58,416 nucleotides of DNA. Origin: Succinivibrio dextrinosolvens (GTDB lineage: Bacteria > Pseudomonadota > Gammaproteobacteria > Enterobacterales > Succinivibrionaceae). The notes below the pieces were generated by a model. The model saw only the letters and a list, made by a program, of their open reading frames with translations, ran no database searches and was not told where the DNA came from. The stretch covers positions 1-58,416 of the forward strand of contig NZ_FPAH01000015.1 of assembly GCF_900116345.1 (NCBI RefSeq). The letters run 5' to 3'. This document shows, piece after piece, positions 34,781 through 43,854 of the stretch (position 1 is the first letter of the stretch; the number at the start of each line of letters is the position of its first letter). The position numbers and the translations under genes were made by a program.

Positions 34781-35297
34781 CGCAGATTACAGAAAGAATT
34801 CCTTTGAACCAAGAATTGCTGTTGTTCAGTTAATCTTCGGTATCATCTACGGATTTGTTACCGGTATAGGTATCATTCTGGCTTTCAGAGTACTGGAGGC
34901 TACCGGTGAACAGCCTTGGCTTCAGTATTTCTTCGTAGTACTGTTCGGTGTACTGGCTGCAAAAAGCTTCTACATCTACGCTAAAACACGTATTGCTCAG
35001 AATACCGGAATACAGGTGGTTGCAAGAGTTGAGAACATTGTTCCAACCCACGGTATCACTATTGTTGAGGGCATGCTGGTGATGCCTGATGAGACCACTC
35101 TTCCAATCGAGAGCCGCTTTGCAGGTGAGACCGTTGCCCACGAGCTGAAGAGATTCCTGGATGAAAACAAAACCAAAAAGCTTCCAGCTTTACTGGTAAA
35201 TAAAGATACCAAACATCCAAAGGGACAGTTCCTGGTAAAGACACGTGCAGGACATCTTGATCCTGAGTACATGAATTCATTAAAAACAAGTAAATAA
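34764..35297 (+). CDS. two-helix membrane protein, unknown function
   Basis: 177 residues. Two transmembrane helices (about 19-41, VQLIFGIIYGFVTGIGIILAFRV, and 50-70, LQYFFVVLFGVLAAKSFYIYA), then a ~100-residue soluble C-terminal domain with VVARVENIVPTHGITIVEGMLVMPDETTLPIES. I do not recognise the family. It overlaps the lipoprotein gene and sits 19 bp before asnS. Confidence 0.65.
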   Translation: MAQLTNADYRKNSFEPRIAVVQLIFGIIYGFVTGIGIILAFRVLEATGEQPWLQYFFVVLFGVLAAKSFYIYAKTRIAQNTGIQVVARVENIVPTHGITIVEGMLVMPDETTLPIESRFAGETVAHELKRFLDENKTKKLPALLVNKDTKHPKGQFLVKTRAGHLDPEYMNSLKTSK

Positions 35298-35316
35298 TAA
35301 TTAGGATTTTCAGATT

Positions 35317-36717
35317 ATGAGTCTTTTAAGTACAAAAGAAATCCTTGCAGGAAAAGTTGCTATCGGAGAAAAAGTAACTCTTGCAGGCTGGATTCGTACC
35401 CGTCGTGATTCAAAGGCCGGTTTTTCATTCCTGGCTGTTAACGATGGTTCTGGTTTTGATAACGTTCAGGTTATTGCTCAGAATAATTTAGATAATTATG
35501 AGTCAGATGTTTTAAGACTGACCACCGGCTGTGCTGTTGTAGTTGAGGGAACCTTAAAGGCTTCTGAAGGTAAAGGCCAGGCTTACGAGGTATTAGCCGA
35601 CAAGATTATCGTAACAGGTTTCGTTGAAGATCCTGATACCTACCCTATGTCTGCAAAGCGTCATACTGTAGAGTATCTGCGTGAGTATGCCCACCTGCGT
35701 CCTCGTACCAATCTGATGGGTGCTGTAATGCGTATCCGCAACACCGTTGCTTATGCAATTCACAGCTACTTCCAGCAGAACGGCTTCATGTGGGTAGCAA
35801 CTCCTCTTATCACTGCATCAGACTGTGAAGGTGCTGGTGAGATGTTCACTGTTACCAACTTCGATTTAAACAACGTTCCAAAGAACGACAAGGGCGAGGC
35901 TGACTTCTCAAAGGACTTCTTTGGCAAGCACGCTTACATGACTGTATCAGGTCAGCTGAATGTTGAGACCTATGCAAGTGCCTTCTCAAAGGTATACACC
36001 TTCGGTCCTACCTTCAGAGCAGAAAACTCAAACACCACCCGTCACTTAGCTGAGTTCTGGATGGTTGAGCCAGAGATGGCATTTACCGACTTAAATGGCT
36101 GTGCAAAGACCGCAGAAGGTCTTCTAAAGCACGTATTCAAGACAGTTCTAGAGCTTCGTTCAGATGACATGAACTTTATCGCTCAGCGTGTTGATAAGGA
36201 TGCAATTACCCGTCTTGAGAACTTCGTAAAATCAGACTTTGCTCAGGTTGATTACACTGACGCAATCGAGATTCTAAAGAAGGCTACCAAGAAGTTTGAG
36301 TACCCTGTTGAGTGGGGTATCGATCTTCAATCAGAGCACGAGAGATATCTTGCTGAAGAGCACTTCAAGGCTCCTGTAGTTGTTAAGAACTATCCAAAGG
36401 ATATCAAGGCTTTCTACATGAAGCAGAATGAAGACGGCAAGACTGTTGCTGCTATGGACGTTTTAGCTCCAGGTATCGGTGAAATCATCGGTGGTTCTCA
36501 GCGTGAGGACAATCTTGAGAAATTAGATAGACGTATGGATGAGCTTGGACTTAACAAGAAAGACTACTGGTGGTACAGAGATCTGCGCCGTTACGGTTCG
36601 GCTCCACACTCAGGCTTCGGCTTAGGCTTCGAGCGTCTGATTGTTTATATCACTGGTGTTGGTAACGTACGTGACGTAATTCCATTCCCACGTACTCCAC
36701 GTTCAGCTGAGTTCTAA
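35317..36717 (+). CDS. asnS: asparaginyl-tRNA synthetase
   Basis: 466 residues, as in E. coli. N-terminal OB-fold anticodon-binding domain ([26 protein letters not shown]) and class II catalytic core: motif 2 [25 protein letters not shown] and motif 3 [15 protein letters not shown] near the C-terminus. Charges tRNA-Asn with asparagine. It probably shares the promoter at 34242 with the two small membrane genes upstream; the ribosome site (AGGA) is rather distant. Confidence 0.97.
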   Translation: MSLLSTKEILAGKVAIGEKVTLAGWIRTRRDSKAGFSFLAVNDGSGFDNVQVIAQNNLDNYESDVLRLTTGCAVVVEGTLKASEGKGQAYEVLADKIIVTGFVEDPDTYPMSAKRHTVEYLREYAHLRPRTNLMGAVMRIRNTVAYAIHSYFQQNGFMWVATPLITASDCEGAGEMFTVTNFDLNNVPKNDKGEADFSKDFFGKHAYMTVSGQLNVETYASAFSKVYTFGPTFRAENSNTTRHLAEFWMVEPEMAFTDLNGCAKTAEGLLKHVFKTVLELRSDDMNFIAQRVDKDAITRLENFVKSDFAQVDYTDAIEILKKATKKFEYPVEWGIDLQSEHERYLAEEHFKAPVVVKNYPKDIKAFYMKQNEDGKTVAAMDVLAPGIGEIIGGSQREDNLEKLDRRMDELGLNKKDYWWYRDLRRYGSAPHSGFGLGFERLIVYITGVGNVRDVIPFPRTPRSAEF

Positions 36718-36745
36718 TTCAATCCAATGAATTTAATATAAATTT

Positions 36746-36768
36746 GGGGAGCAATGCTCCCCTATTTT
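36746..36768 (+). terminator. terminator after asnS
   Basis: Perfect GGGGAGC/GCTCCCC stem, 3-base loop, followed by TATTTTG. Confidence 0.8.
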
Positions 36769-36837
36769 GTATGAACCAAACAAAAAAAATTTGCAGAAAT
36801 CTTCAGTTTTGAAGATTATTCCAATTCACCAATCTTC

Positions 36838-37266
36838 CTACCTGTTTATAATCCACAATCCCAGAAGACACACTACAACACCAACAATCTTATTCCAGCT
36901 TACAGGTTCCTTATACAGAAGATATCCAACAGCAATCAGTAATATAGCTAAAAACGCGCTCGTTACAATATAGGCAGAGCTTATGGGCCACCCAGCCTTA
37001 TAAGTATATATAAAACCAGCTTCAAGTCCTAACAGACACAGACCGAAGGCAAATGGCACCCAGTTGGTTTTTGCATACTCAAGCAGAAGGCCTGACTTCT
37101 CGTCCTTGGTAAGGAAATAGATGACAAAAGAGGCAAAGGCAGCAACAAGGTAAGTGATGGTAAGTGCTGCAAAAGGATTTATTCCTGAAGGAAAGGATTT
37201 TGCACAGATATTATAGAAAATGTTGGACAGCACAATCAGTGCAATCGGCCAGATGTAGGCTATCAT
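36838..37266 (-). CDS. small EamA-type (DMT superfamily) membrane protein
   Basis: 142 residues from the ATG at 37264-37266, supported by AAGGAG at 7 bases. About five helices in a single EamA repeat: YIWPIALIVLSNIFYNICAK and a C-terminal YLLYKEPVSWNKIVGVVVCLLGLWIINR. Half-size DMT proteins of this kind work as dimers and export small molecules or act as cation or drug transporters; the substrate is unknown. It is divergent from the trp genes, sharing 210 bp of regulatory region. Confidence 0.75.
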   Translation of the reverse strand: MIAYIWPIALIVLSNIFYNICAKSFPSGINPFAALTITYLVAAFASFVIYFLTKDEKSGLLLEYAKTNWVPFAFGLCLLGLEAGFIYTYKAGWPISSAYIVTSAFLAILLIAVGYLLYKEPVSWNKIVGVVVCLLGLWIINR

Positions 37267-37351
37267 AGAAGTACTCCTTAATAGTGTTACTTTTGGCCTG
37301 AATCCGCACCAGGTACCCAACGCGTAGTTAAAATTCTATCACTGCATAGAA

Positions 37352-37396
37352 GGTGCACCACTAAAGTATGTAATTCTTTCCTTTATGGTGCAATTT
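37352..37396 (+). promoter_or_regulatory. candidate trp operator, copy 1 (GGTGCACC + GGTGCAATTT)
   Basis: A palindrome GGTGCACC at 37352-37359 and a second element GGTGCAATTTAAT beginning at 37387, 35 bp apart. The same pair occurs upstream of the second trp leader. TTTACA (37404-37409), 17 bp, TAATAG (37427-37432) just downstream is a possible promoter. This is not the TrpR consensus I know. Confidence 0.45.
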
Positions 37397-37476
37397 AATT
37401 TATTTTACAGAAAACACTATTTTTTCTAATAGATTGGGATATGATAAAGAAAAGTTACAAATTATCTGAGGATTTT

Positions 37477-37521
37477 ATGATGATTAGAAGTTTCAACGGT
37501 TCATGGTGGCGCCCTGCTTAA
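37477..37521 (+). CDS. trpL: trp leader peptide 1
   Basis: 14 codons: MMIRSFNGSWWRPA, with tandem Trp codons at 37504-37509. GAGGA lies upstream. Ribosome stalling at the Trp codons would control the downstream attenuator, as for E. coli TrpL. The second ATG (37480) could also start it. Confidence 0.9.
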   Translation: MMIRSFNGSWWRPA

Positions 37522-37522
37522 C

Positions 37523-37574
37523 TGCGGGTAGAACTGTTGTACTTATAGAGGACCCGCATAATAGCGGGTTTTTT
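37523..37574 (+). terminator. trp attenuator 1
   Basis: Segment 2 TGCGGGT (37523-37529) can pair with segment 3 ACCCGCA (37552-37558) as antiterminator. Segment 3 alternatively pairs with GCGGGT (37564-37569), followed by six T residues, as terminator. Segment 1 lies in the leader peptide (CCC at 37512-37514 and GC at 37516-37517, opposing GCGGG). This is a complete set of mutually exclusive structures ahead of trpE. Confidence 0.9.
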
Positions 37575-37628
37575 CGTATATATGGGTCATAAATTTCAGA
37601 AAGAATTATCAAAATATAAGGTGTGAAT

Positions 37629-39131
37629 ATGAAGTCGATAGCGTTTGATACAAAATATCTAAAAGAAGCTCACCTGTTTTATAAGGAATACTGTCACAAG
37701 AACAATACCATTCTTTATGAAAGTGCCGAGATTATAGACAAGAGCGGAGTTCAGTCATTAATCGGTGTTTCTGCAGCCCTGAAGATCACCTGTGAGGATC
37801 TGAAGGTTAAGGCTCAGGCTTTAAATAAGAACGGTAAGGCTCTTTTAAAGCTGATTGCAAAAGAGCTAAATCTTTCTGCTTCCGAAGACTCTCTTTGTGT
37901 TGCCTATGAAAGACCTGATCATGAAATGGATGAGGAGAGCAGATTAAAGGCACCTAATCCATTTGAGGTTTTAAGAAAAACCATAGTAAGTATCAAAGGC
38001 TGCAAGAATATCTTTATAGGTGGACTGATATCCTTTGACTATATCAATAACTTTGAGTACATAGGTGAGCTTAAGAAAGGAGAAAATCCTTGTCCGGATT
38101 ACGGCTTCTACGTATTTGATATAGCTATCAGATCAAATCACCAGAAACAGAAGACTCAGATCGATGCCTATGTATTTGATGAAGATTCTTACAAGGAAAT
38201 CGCCTTTGAGACCCTTGATCTCAGAGATAAAATCGACGACTTCAGTCAGGAAGATTCACTGGTAATAAAAAAGGTCACACCTAAGATTGATCCTGATCTT
38301 GATGATGAGAAATTCGGTGAAATTGTTGCTAAGGTAAAGCAGCACATTATCGACGGTGATGCTTTCCAGGTGGTACCATCAAGAACCTTCAGACACAGAT
38401 GTAATGATCCGCTGCTCGCCTACTCCTATCTGAAGAAACTCAATCCTTCCCCTTATATGTACTACATCAAAGATCCTGACTTTATCATCTTCGGAGCAAG
38501 TCCTGAGTATGCGGTAAGATTTGAGGCGGAGGAAAGACGAGTTTCAATCAGCCCTATTGCCGGTACCCGCGCTCGTGGTCTTAACGAGGATGGCAGCATC
38601 AACAAGGAGCTGGACAGCCGTATCGAGCTTGAACTTAGAACTGATACCAAAGAGGTGGCCGAGCATCTTATGCTGGTTGATCTGGCCCGTAACGATCTTG
38701 CAAGAATCAGTAAATGCGGTTCCCGTTATGTAGACAATATGCTGCATATTGATAAGTACCAGTCTGTAATGCATCTGGTATCAGATGTTCATGCAGTTCT
38801 AAGAGATGATCTGGATGCTCTACATGCCTACTGTGCCTGTATGAATATGGGAACTCTTTCCGGAGCTCCAAAGATCAAAGCTCACGAGCTTATCTATAAG
38901 TATGAAGGCAAGAAACGTGGTTCCTACGGTGGTGTTATAGGCATACTCTCAGAGGATGGTTCAATGGATACCTGTATTGCTATCAGAAGTGCCTTTGTAA
39001 AAGGAAATACCGCTTATGTACAGGCAGGTTGCGGTGTAGTATTTGATTCAGACATCAAGGCAGAGTGCCTAGAAACGGTCAACAAGGCAAAATCCGTTCT
39101 TTGTGCCCTAGCTCTGGCAGATGAGGAGTAG
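37629..39131 (+). CDS. trpE: anthranilate synthase component I
   Basis: 500 residues from the ATG at 37629 (AAGGTG upstream; an in-frame GTG at 37623 is less likely). Converts chorismate and ammonia to anthranilate. The N-terminal ILYESAEI region carries the Ser of the tryptophan feedback site. Chorismate-binding core: HIIDGDAFQVVPSRTF, IFGASPEYAVRF, SPIAGTRARG, ELRTDTKEVAEHLMLVDLARND, LSGAPKIKAHELI and YGGVIG. It works with TrpG, which starts 4 bp after the trpE stop. Confidence 0.97.
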   Translation: MKSIAFDTKYLKEAHLFYKEYCHKNNTILYESAEIIDKSGVQSLIGVSAALKITCEDLKVKAQALNKNGKALLKLIAKELNLSASEDSLCVAYERPDHEMDEESRLKAPNPFEVLRKTIVSIKGCKNIFIGGLISFDYINNFEYIGELKKGENPCPDYGFYVFDIAIRSNHQKQKTQIDAYVFDEDSYKEIAFETLDLRDKIDDFSQEDSLVIKKVTPKIDPDLDDEKFGEIVAKVKQHIIDGDAFQVVPSRTFRHRCNDPLLAYSYLKKLNPSPYMYYIKDPDFIIFGASPEYAVRFEAEERRVSISPIAGTRARGLNEDGSINKELDSRIELELRTDTKEVAEHLMLVDLARNDLARISKCGSRYVDNMLHIDKYQSVMHLVSDVHAVLRDDLDALHAYCACMNMGTLSGAPKIKAHELIYKYEGKKRGSYGGVIGILSEDGSMDTCIAIRSAFVKGNTAYVQAGCGVVFDSDIKAECLETVNKAKSVLCALALADEE

Positions 39132-39135
39132 CATC

Positions 39136-39723
39136 ATGGCAAACATTATATTTATCGATAATTTTGATTCCTTTTCCTACAACCTCGTAGATGAGCTTAA
39201 GGTTCTTGGCAACAATGTCATGGTATTCCGCAATGATGTAAGTGTTGCCACCATTATGGAACAGGCAGAAAAACAAAGCGAGAAGTACAAGGTTATTATT
39301 ATGCTCTCCCCAGGCCCTTCAGCCCCAAAGGATGCAAACAATCTTCTAGCGATTATAAAAGAGAGTCTTGGTAAATACCCTATGCTTGGAATCTGTCTTG
39401 GCCATCAGGCTCTGGGTGAGGTTTTAGGTGGAAAGGTTGTAAAAGCTCCGGTGATTGTACATGGCAAGAGCTCCATGATGCAGCATACAGACAAACTGTG
39501 TTTTAAAGATCTGCCTAATCCTCTTAAGATTGCAAGATACCACTCACTGGTGGTTGAGGATTTACCTTCTGAGGTTGAGACTCTGGCACAGTATGACGGT
39601 ATGTGCATGTCACTGTACTCAGAGAAGTACAATGTGCTTGGATTCCAGTTCCATCCAGAATCAATCATGACAACCTTTGGAAGAAATCTTCTGAAGAATG
39701 CAATTTCGACTCTGACTGAGTAA
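39136..39723 (+). CDS. trpG: anthranilate synthase glutamine amidotransferase
   Basis: 195 residues from the ATG at 39136 (GAGGAG upstream). Class I amidotransferase with the catalytic triad: Cys87 in LGICLGHQALG, and His and Glu in FQFHPES. NFDSFSYNLVDEL is the usual N-terminus. It supplies ammonia from glutamine to TrpE. In E. coli this domain is fused to TrpD; here it is a separate protein and trpD lies in the next transcription unit. Confidence 0.96.
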   Translation: MANIIFIDNFDSFSYNLVDELKVLGNNVMVFRNDVSVATIMEQAEKQSEKYKVIIMLSPGPSAPKDANNLLAIIKESLGKYPMLGICLGHQALGEVLGGKVVKAPVIVHGKSSMMQHTDKLCFKDLPNPLKIARYHSLVVEDLPSEVETLAQYDGMCMSLYSEKYNVLGFQFHPESIMTTFGRNLLKNAISTLTE

Positions 39724-39734
39724 ATTTAATATAA

Positions 39735-39774
39735 GCACCAGCAGCTAAAGTAGTAATGCTATGCTGGTGTTTTA
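39735..39774 (+). terminator. terminator after trpG
   Basis: Stem CACCAGCA (39736-39743) and TGCTGGTG (39762-39769), then TTTT. It separates trpEG from trpDCFBA. Confidence 0.85.
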
Positions 39775-39830
39775 ATATCAACCTAATCTCTTCCTCTCTC
39801 TTTCTCACTCTTTCTTTCATACTTCTTGCA

Positions 39831-39876
39831 GGTGCACCAAAAACGATAAATCATGCTAATTTTTAGTGCAAATTAA
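39831..39876 (+). promoter_or_regulatory. candidate trp operator, copy 2 (GGTGCACC + AGTGCAAATT)
   Basis: GGTGCACC at 39831-39838 and AGTGCAAATTAAA starting at 39865, 34 bp apart, mirror the arrangement before the first trp leader. Two direct copies of TGTTTAATATAAAA (39886 and 39924, 38 bp apart) follow and may include the -10. Confidence 0.45.
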
Positions 39877-39966
39877 ACATTTTTCTGTTTAATATAAAAT
39901 TCACATTTACTTTTATAAAAATTTGTTTAATATAAAAACATAAGGTAACTAAAAAAGAGTAAAAAA

Positions 39967-40023
39967 ATGACACATTCAGTACAGATTACATTTAAGGCAT
40001 CATGGTGGCACCTCGCAAATTAG
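39967..40023 (+). CDS. trp leader peptide 2
   Basis: 18 codons: MTHSVQITFKASWWHLAN, tandem Trp codons at 40003-40008. The stretch TCATGGTGGC around the Trp codons is identical to leader 1. It precedes the second attenuator and trpD. Confidence 0.9.
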   Translation: MTHSVQITFKASWWHLAN

Positions 40024-40092
40024 CGGGGATTTTGTGTTTGTACTAAGAAAAGATTCAGATGAAAAACCCGCAAATAAAATTGCGGGTTTTTT
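40011..40092 (+). terminator. trp attenuator 2
   Basis: Segment 1 CCTCGC (40011-40016) pairs fully with segment 2 GCGGGG (40023-40028, one T-G pair). Segment 2 also pairs with CCCGC (40067-40071) as antiterminator. The terminator is a 10-bp stem AAACCCGCAA (40064-40073)/TTGCGGGTTT (40080-40089) with T-run. It stands before trpD, so the second trp unit is attenuated independently. Confidence 0.9.
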
Positions 40093-40130
40093 CGTATATA
40101 CAGTTTGAAATTCACATTAGGAGTCTGATT

Positions 40131-41147
40131 ATGAACTCATTACTTGAAAAGCTTTATGCAAAAGAAGATCTATCTTTTACCGAGACTAACTTAATCTTCA
40201 AGGATATCTTTGCAGGTAAACTTGATCCAATCCTTTTCAGTTCTCTTCTAACCTCTCTGAAGATGAACGGCTATACAGCAGATGAAATCGGCGGTGCAGC
40301 AACAGCAATGATTGATGCAGCACTTCCTTTCGAGCGTGAACGCAGCATCGATACCGGTGAAATCGTAGGTACCGGCGGCGACCGTTTAAAGACCATCAAC
40401 ATTTCTACTATTTCAGCCTTTGTCTGCGCAACCTTAGGTCTTCATGTAGCAAAGCACGGTAACACTGCAGTTTCCTCAAAGTCAGGCGCATCAGACGTTT
40501 TAACCGAGCTTGGATATAACATCAGAGCAGAAGAGAATGTAACCAGAAGATGTCTTGAAGAGGAAGGCTTTGCATTCTTCTTCGCTCAGAAATATCACAC
40601 CGGCATGAAGTACGCAGCTCCTGTACGTAAGGCATTAGGTACCTCAACCATCTTCAACATTCTAGGACCTCTGACCAATCCTGCCCGTGTCAACTATGAG
40701 CTTTTAGGCTGCTATGACGTAAATCTTCTGGAAACTCTGGCAAGAAGTCTGAAGCTAACCGGTGTACAGAGAGCCATGGTAATCAACGGCAACGGCATGG
40801 ATGAGATTTCAATCTTCGGTGAAACCCATGTATCAGAGCTAAAGAAAGACGGCTCAATCAAGAACTATGTTCTGACCAATGATGATTTCGGTATCAAGGG
40901 CAGTTTCAGACAGGAAGACCTTCTAGGCGGTTCACCTGAGGAGAATGCGCGCTCAGCACGTGCTGTGCTTGAAGGTAAAGGTACCGATGCACACAATGCA
41001 GTAGTTGCTGCCAATGTATCAGCTATGCTTTATCTTGCTGAAAAGGTAAACAACTTCAAGGACGGTTACGAGATGGCTTATGACGCTATCCGTTCAGGCC
41101 GAGCCATTGAGAAATTAGAAACCATCACCAGACTGTCAAACTCATAA
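40131..41147 (+). CDS. trpD: anthranilate phosphoribosyltransferase
   Basis: 338 residues from the ATG at 40131 (GGAG upstream); a longer frame begins inside the attenuator and is rejected. Transfers phosphoribose from PRPP to anthranilate. GTGGDRLKTINIST corresponds to the PRPP-binding G-T-G-G-D-x-x-x-T-x-N-I-S-T; KHGNTAVSSKSGASDVLTELG and the G-P-L-x-N-P motif (ILGPLTNPA) are intact. First structural gene of trpD-trpCF-trpB-trpA; 13 bp separate it from trpCF. Confidence 0.96.
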   Translation: MNSLLEKLYAKEDLSFTETNLIFKDIFAGKLDPILFSSLLTSLKMNGYTADEIGGAATAMIDAALPFERERSIDTGEIVGTGGDRLKTINISTISAFVCATLGLHVAKHGNTAVSSKSGASDVLTELGYNIRAEENVTRRCLEEEGFAFFFAQKYHTGMKYAAPVRKALGTSTIFNILGPLTNPARVNYELLGCYDVNLLETLARSLKLTGVQRAMVINGNGMDEISIFGETHVSELKKDGSIKNYVLTNDDFGIKGSFRQEDLLGGSPEENARSARAVLEGKGTDAHNAVVAANVSAMLYLAEKVNNFKDGYEMAYDAIRSGRAIEKLETITRLSNS

Positions 41148-41160
41148 TTAAGGATAAGAG

Positions 41161-42582
41161 ATGTTACACACAGAACCACTGACAGCTGAAGCAAAAGCAT
41201 ATCCAGGACTTAATTACGAGGAAATTGAGGGAACTGTACTTGCAACCATCATCAACCGCAAGGTTTTAGATGTAAAGGACATTAAGGTCACAGGTGAGCG
41301 TACTCTTCCACGGGTATCATTTAAGGATGCCTTAGGCAGAAAAGATTCCCGTAACTTTATTTTAGAGTGCAAGCAGTCATCCCCTACCTTAGGTGATTTC
41401 TGCAAGGACTTTGATCTTGATAAGCTTATAAACTGCTACGAGAAACATGCCAGTGCGATTTCTGTTCTGTGTGAAAAACATTTCTTCAAGGGATCACTTG
41501 AGTATCTGAAGTTTGTAAAAGAGAGAACCACTCTTCCGGTTCTGTGCAAGGACTTTATCATCTGCCGAGAACAGCTTGATGAGGCTTATATCGCAGGTGC
41601 AGATGCCGTGCTTCTGATGCTGAGTGTACTTTCAAAGGAAACCTATGAAGATCTTTACGCTTATGCACATAAGCTTGGTCTTGATGTTTTAACCGAGGTT
41701 GACACTAAGGCAGATGCACTTTACTGCAGAGAACATAATATCGAGATTGTAGGTATTAACAACCGTGATTTAAGAACTCTGAAAATCGATCTCAACAATG
41801 CAAGAGAGCTTTCAGTCCTCTTTGATAATAAGGTAAAGGTTGTCTCTGAGTCCGGAATCAACAGGCACAGTGATCTCACCTTCCTTAAGCCAATCAGTAA
41901 TTTCCTTATAGGTTCAGCTTTAACCGGTGATGAGGATGTAGAGTTCAAGGCAAAATCCATGCTCTACGGACTCAACAAGGTATGCGGTCTTACCACCAAA
42001 GAAGCTGTTGAATGCTGTGCAAAAAACAACGTAAGTATCGGTGGTCTTATCTTTGCGGAAAAATCCCCTCGCTATGTAACTCCAAGCAAGGCAAAAGACA
42101 TTACCAAAGGCTGTACTGATGACTTGAAGTTTGCCGGTGTCTTTGTAGATGAAGAGCTTGAGGTCATGGTAAAGACAGCAAAGGAAGTAGGACTCTCCTA
42201 TATCCAGCTGCACGGACATGAAAGTACCGAGCTTATAAAAAAGCTTCGTGAAGAACTTCCTGATATAAAGATCATCAAAGCAGTAAATATTAAGAGTAGC
42301 GATGATTTTGCACTTATCGATAAATACGATGAGCTGTGCGATCTCTTTATTCTTGATTCAGCCTCCCCAGGATCAGGGGCAAGCTTCGACTGGAACTCTA
42401 TTCCCAAGAGCTTAAATCATGAAAAGATTCTGCTCTCAGGCGGCATTGGTCCTGATAATGTGGAGCTTGCCCTAAAACAAGGCTTTTTGGGACTGGATTT
42501 GAATTCAAAGCTCGAAAAGGTTAAAGGTATAAAGGATACCGGACTGATTAACGAAGTCTTTAAGACCATCAACAGATACTAA
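41161..42582 (+). CDS. trpC: bifunctional indole-3-glycerol-phosphate synthase / phosphoribosylanthranilate isomerase
   Basis: 473 residues, the TrpC-TrpF fusion typical of Gammaproteobacteria. N-terminal IGPS barrel (about 1-265): ILECKQSSPTLGDF, PVLCKDFIICREQL, GINNRDLRTLKID, VSESGI. C-terminal PRAI barrel (about 270-473): KVCGLTTKEAVE, GVFVDEE, YIQLHGHES, ILDSASPGSGASFDW and LSGGIGPDNV. The TrpF catalytic Cys (VCG) and Asp are present. In E. coli the S in S-P-S is Ser-Pro-Ser; here it reads SPT. Confidence 0.96.
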   Translation: MLHTEPLTAEAKAYPGLNYEEIEGTVLATIINRKVLDVKDIKVTGERTLPRVSFKDALGRKDSRNFILECKQSSPTLGDFCKDFDLDKLINCYEKHASAISVLCEKHFFKGSLEYLKFVKERTTLPVLCKDFIICREQLDEAYIAGADAVLLMLSVLSKETYEDLYAYAHKLGLDVLTEVDTKADALYCREHNIEIVGINNRDLRTLKIDLNNARELSVLFDNKVKVVSESGINRHSDLTFLKPISNFLIGSALTGDEDVEFKAKSMLYGLNKVCGLTTKEAVECCAKNNVSIGGLIFAEKSPRYVTPSKAKDITKGCTDDLKFAGVFVDEELEVMVKTAKEVGLSYIQLHGHESTELIKKLREELPDIKIIKAVNIKSSDDFALIDKYDELCDLFILDSASPGSGASFDWNSIPKSLNHEKILLSGGIGPDNVELALKQGFLGLDLNSKLEKVKGIKDTGLINEVFKTINRY

Positions 42583-42615
42583 TAAAAGATAAAAAGAATA
42601 AATACGGAGTAATAA

Positions 42616-43845
42616 ATGACTATTTTAAATCCATTTTTTGGAAAATACGGCGGACAGTACGTTCCTGAGGTTCTAATTCCAGCCTTAGATGAGCTTGAGA
42701 AGACCTTTGTTGAATGCAGAGATGATCCTGAGTTCAGACAGGAGTTATCCGATCTTCTGAGAAAATATGCGGGAAGACCAACTCCGCTTACTCTGTGCAG
42801 AAACCTGACCAAGGGAACAAAGACCAAAATCTTTTTAAAGCGTGAAGATCTGCTTCACGGCGGAGCCCATAAGACCAATCAGGTGCTAGGACAGGCTCTT
42901 CTGGCAAAGCGCATGGGCAAAACCAGAATCATCGCTGAGACCGGAGCCGGTCAGCATGGTGTAGCAACCGCACTTATCTGTGCCCTACTCGGCTTTAAGT
43001 GCCGAATCTATATGGGTGCAGTAGATACAGAAAGACAGAAGCCAAACGTATTCCGCATGAAGCTTATGGGTGCCGAGGTTATCCCGGTATCAGTTGGTGC
43101 TGCAACCTTAAAGGAAGCCTGCAACGAGGCTCTTCGTGACTATGCTGCAAACTTTGAGAATACCCACTACATGATTGGTACTGCAGCAGGTCCTCACCCA
43201 TTCCCTACAATCGTCCGTGAGTTCCAGAAGATTATCGGCGAGGAGATACATAAGCAGATTATAGAGGAAACCGGCAAACTTCCGGATGCCTGTATCGCCT
43301 GTGTAGGCGGCGGTTCTAACGCTATCGGTGTATTTACAGACTTTCTGGATACCGATGTTCCTCTGTACGGAGTTGAGCCTTACGGTCTTGGCATTGAGAC
43401 TCCTAAGCACGGCGGTACCTTAGCCCGCGGTGAGGACGGTATCTTCTTTGGAGCATATTCAAAGAATCTTCAGACCAAAGACGGTCAGATAAACGAGTCC
43501 TATTCCATCTCCGCAGGTCTTGATTTCCCATCAGTAGGACCTCAGCATGCCTACCTGAGTGAAACAGGTCGTGTCACCTACGTTGGTGCCACTGATGATG
43601 ATGCCTTAGATGCCTTTGTGGAACTGTCACAGAAGGAAGGTATTATCCCTGCCTTAGAGTCCTCTCATGCACTGGCCTTTGCCTTAAGACTTATGAGACA
43701 GAATCCTGACAAGGAGCAGACTTTGGTGGTTAATATCTCAGGTCGCGGTGACAAGGACATCTTCAACGTATCAAACATTCTAGAGCAGAAAGGCTGTATA
43801 TCCTCAAGCGGAATCTCTACTGCCCCACTGAAGGTTACAAAATAA
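42616..43845 (+). CDS. trpB: tryptophan synthase beta subunit
   Basis: 409 residues. PLP enzyme joining indole and serine. PLP lysine Lys86 in [29 protein letters not shown] (phosphate loop) and GRGDKD near the C-terminus are intact. Works as alpha2-beta2 complex with TrpA, which starts 9 bp after. The C-terminal ~15 residues ([15 protein letters not shown]) extend slightly beyond the E. coli end. Confidence 0.97.
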   Translation: MTILNPFFGKYGGQYVPEVLIPALDELEKTFVECRDDPEFRQELSDLLRKYAGRPTPLTLCRNLTKGTKTKIFLKREDLLHGGAHKTNQVLGQALLAKRMGKTRIIAETGAGQHGVATALICALLGFKCRIYMGAVDTERQKPNVFRMKLMGAEVIPVSVGAATLKEACNEALRDYAANFENTHYMIGTAAGPHPFPTIVREFQKIIGEEIHKQIIEETGKLPDACIACVGGGSNAIGVFTDFLDTDVPLYGVEPYGLGIETPKHGGTLARGEDGIFFGAYSKNLQTKDGQINESYSISAGLDFPSVGPQHAYLSETGRVTYVGATDDDALDAFVELSQKEGIIPALESSHALAFALRLMRQNPDKEQTLVVNISGRGDKDIFNVSNILEQKGCISSSGISTAPLKVTK

Positions 43846-43854
43846 GGAGAAACT

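Noticed and set aside
37321-37440. TrpR operator before the first trp leader
   Set aside because: No match to the TrpR palindrome (ACTAGT-like core); the GGTGCACC element was reported instead.
40059-40130. Longer N-terminus for TrpD
   Set aside because: It would be encoded inside the attenuator hairpin; the ATG at 40131 has GGAG upstream.
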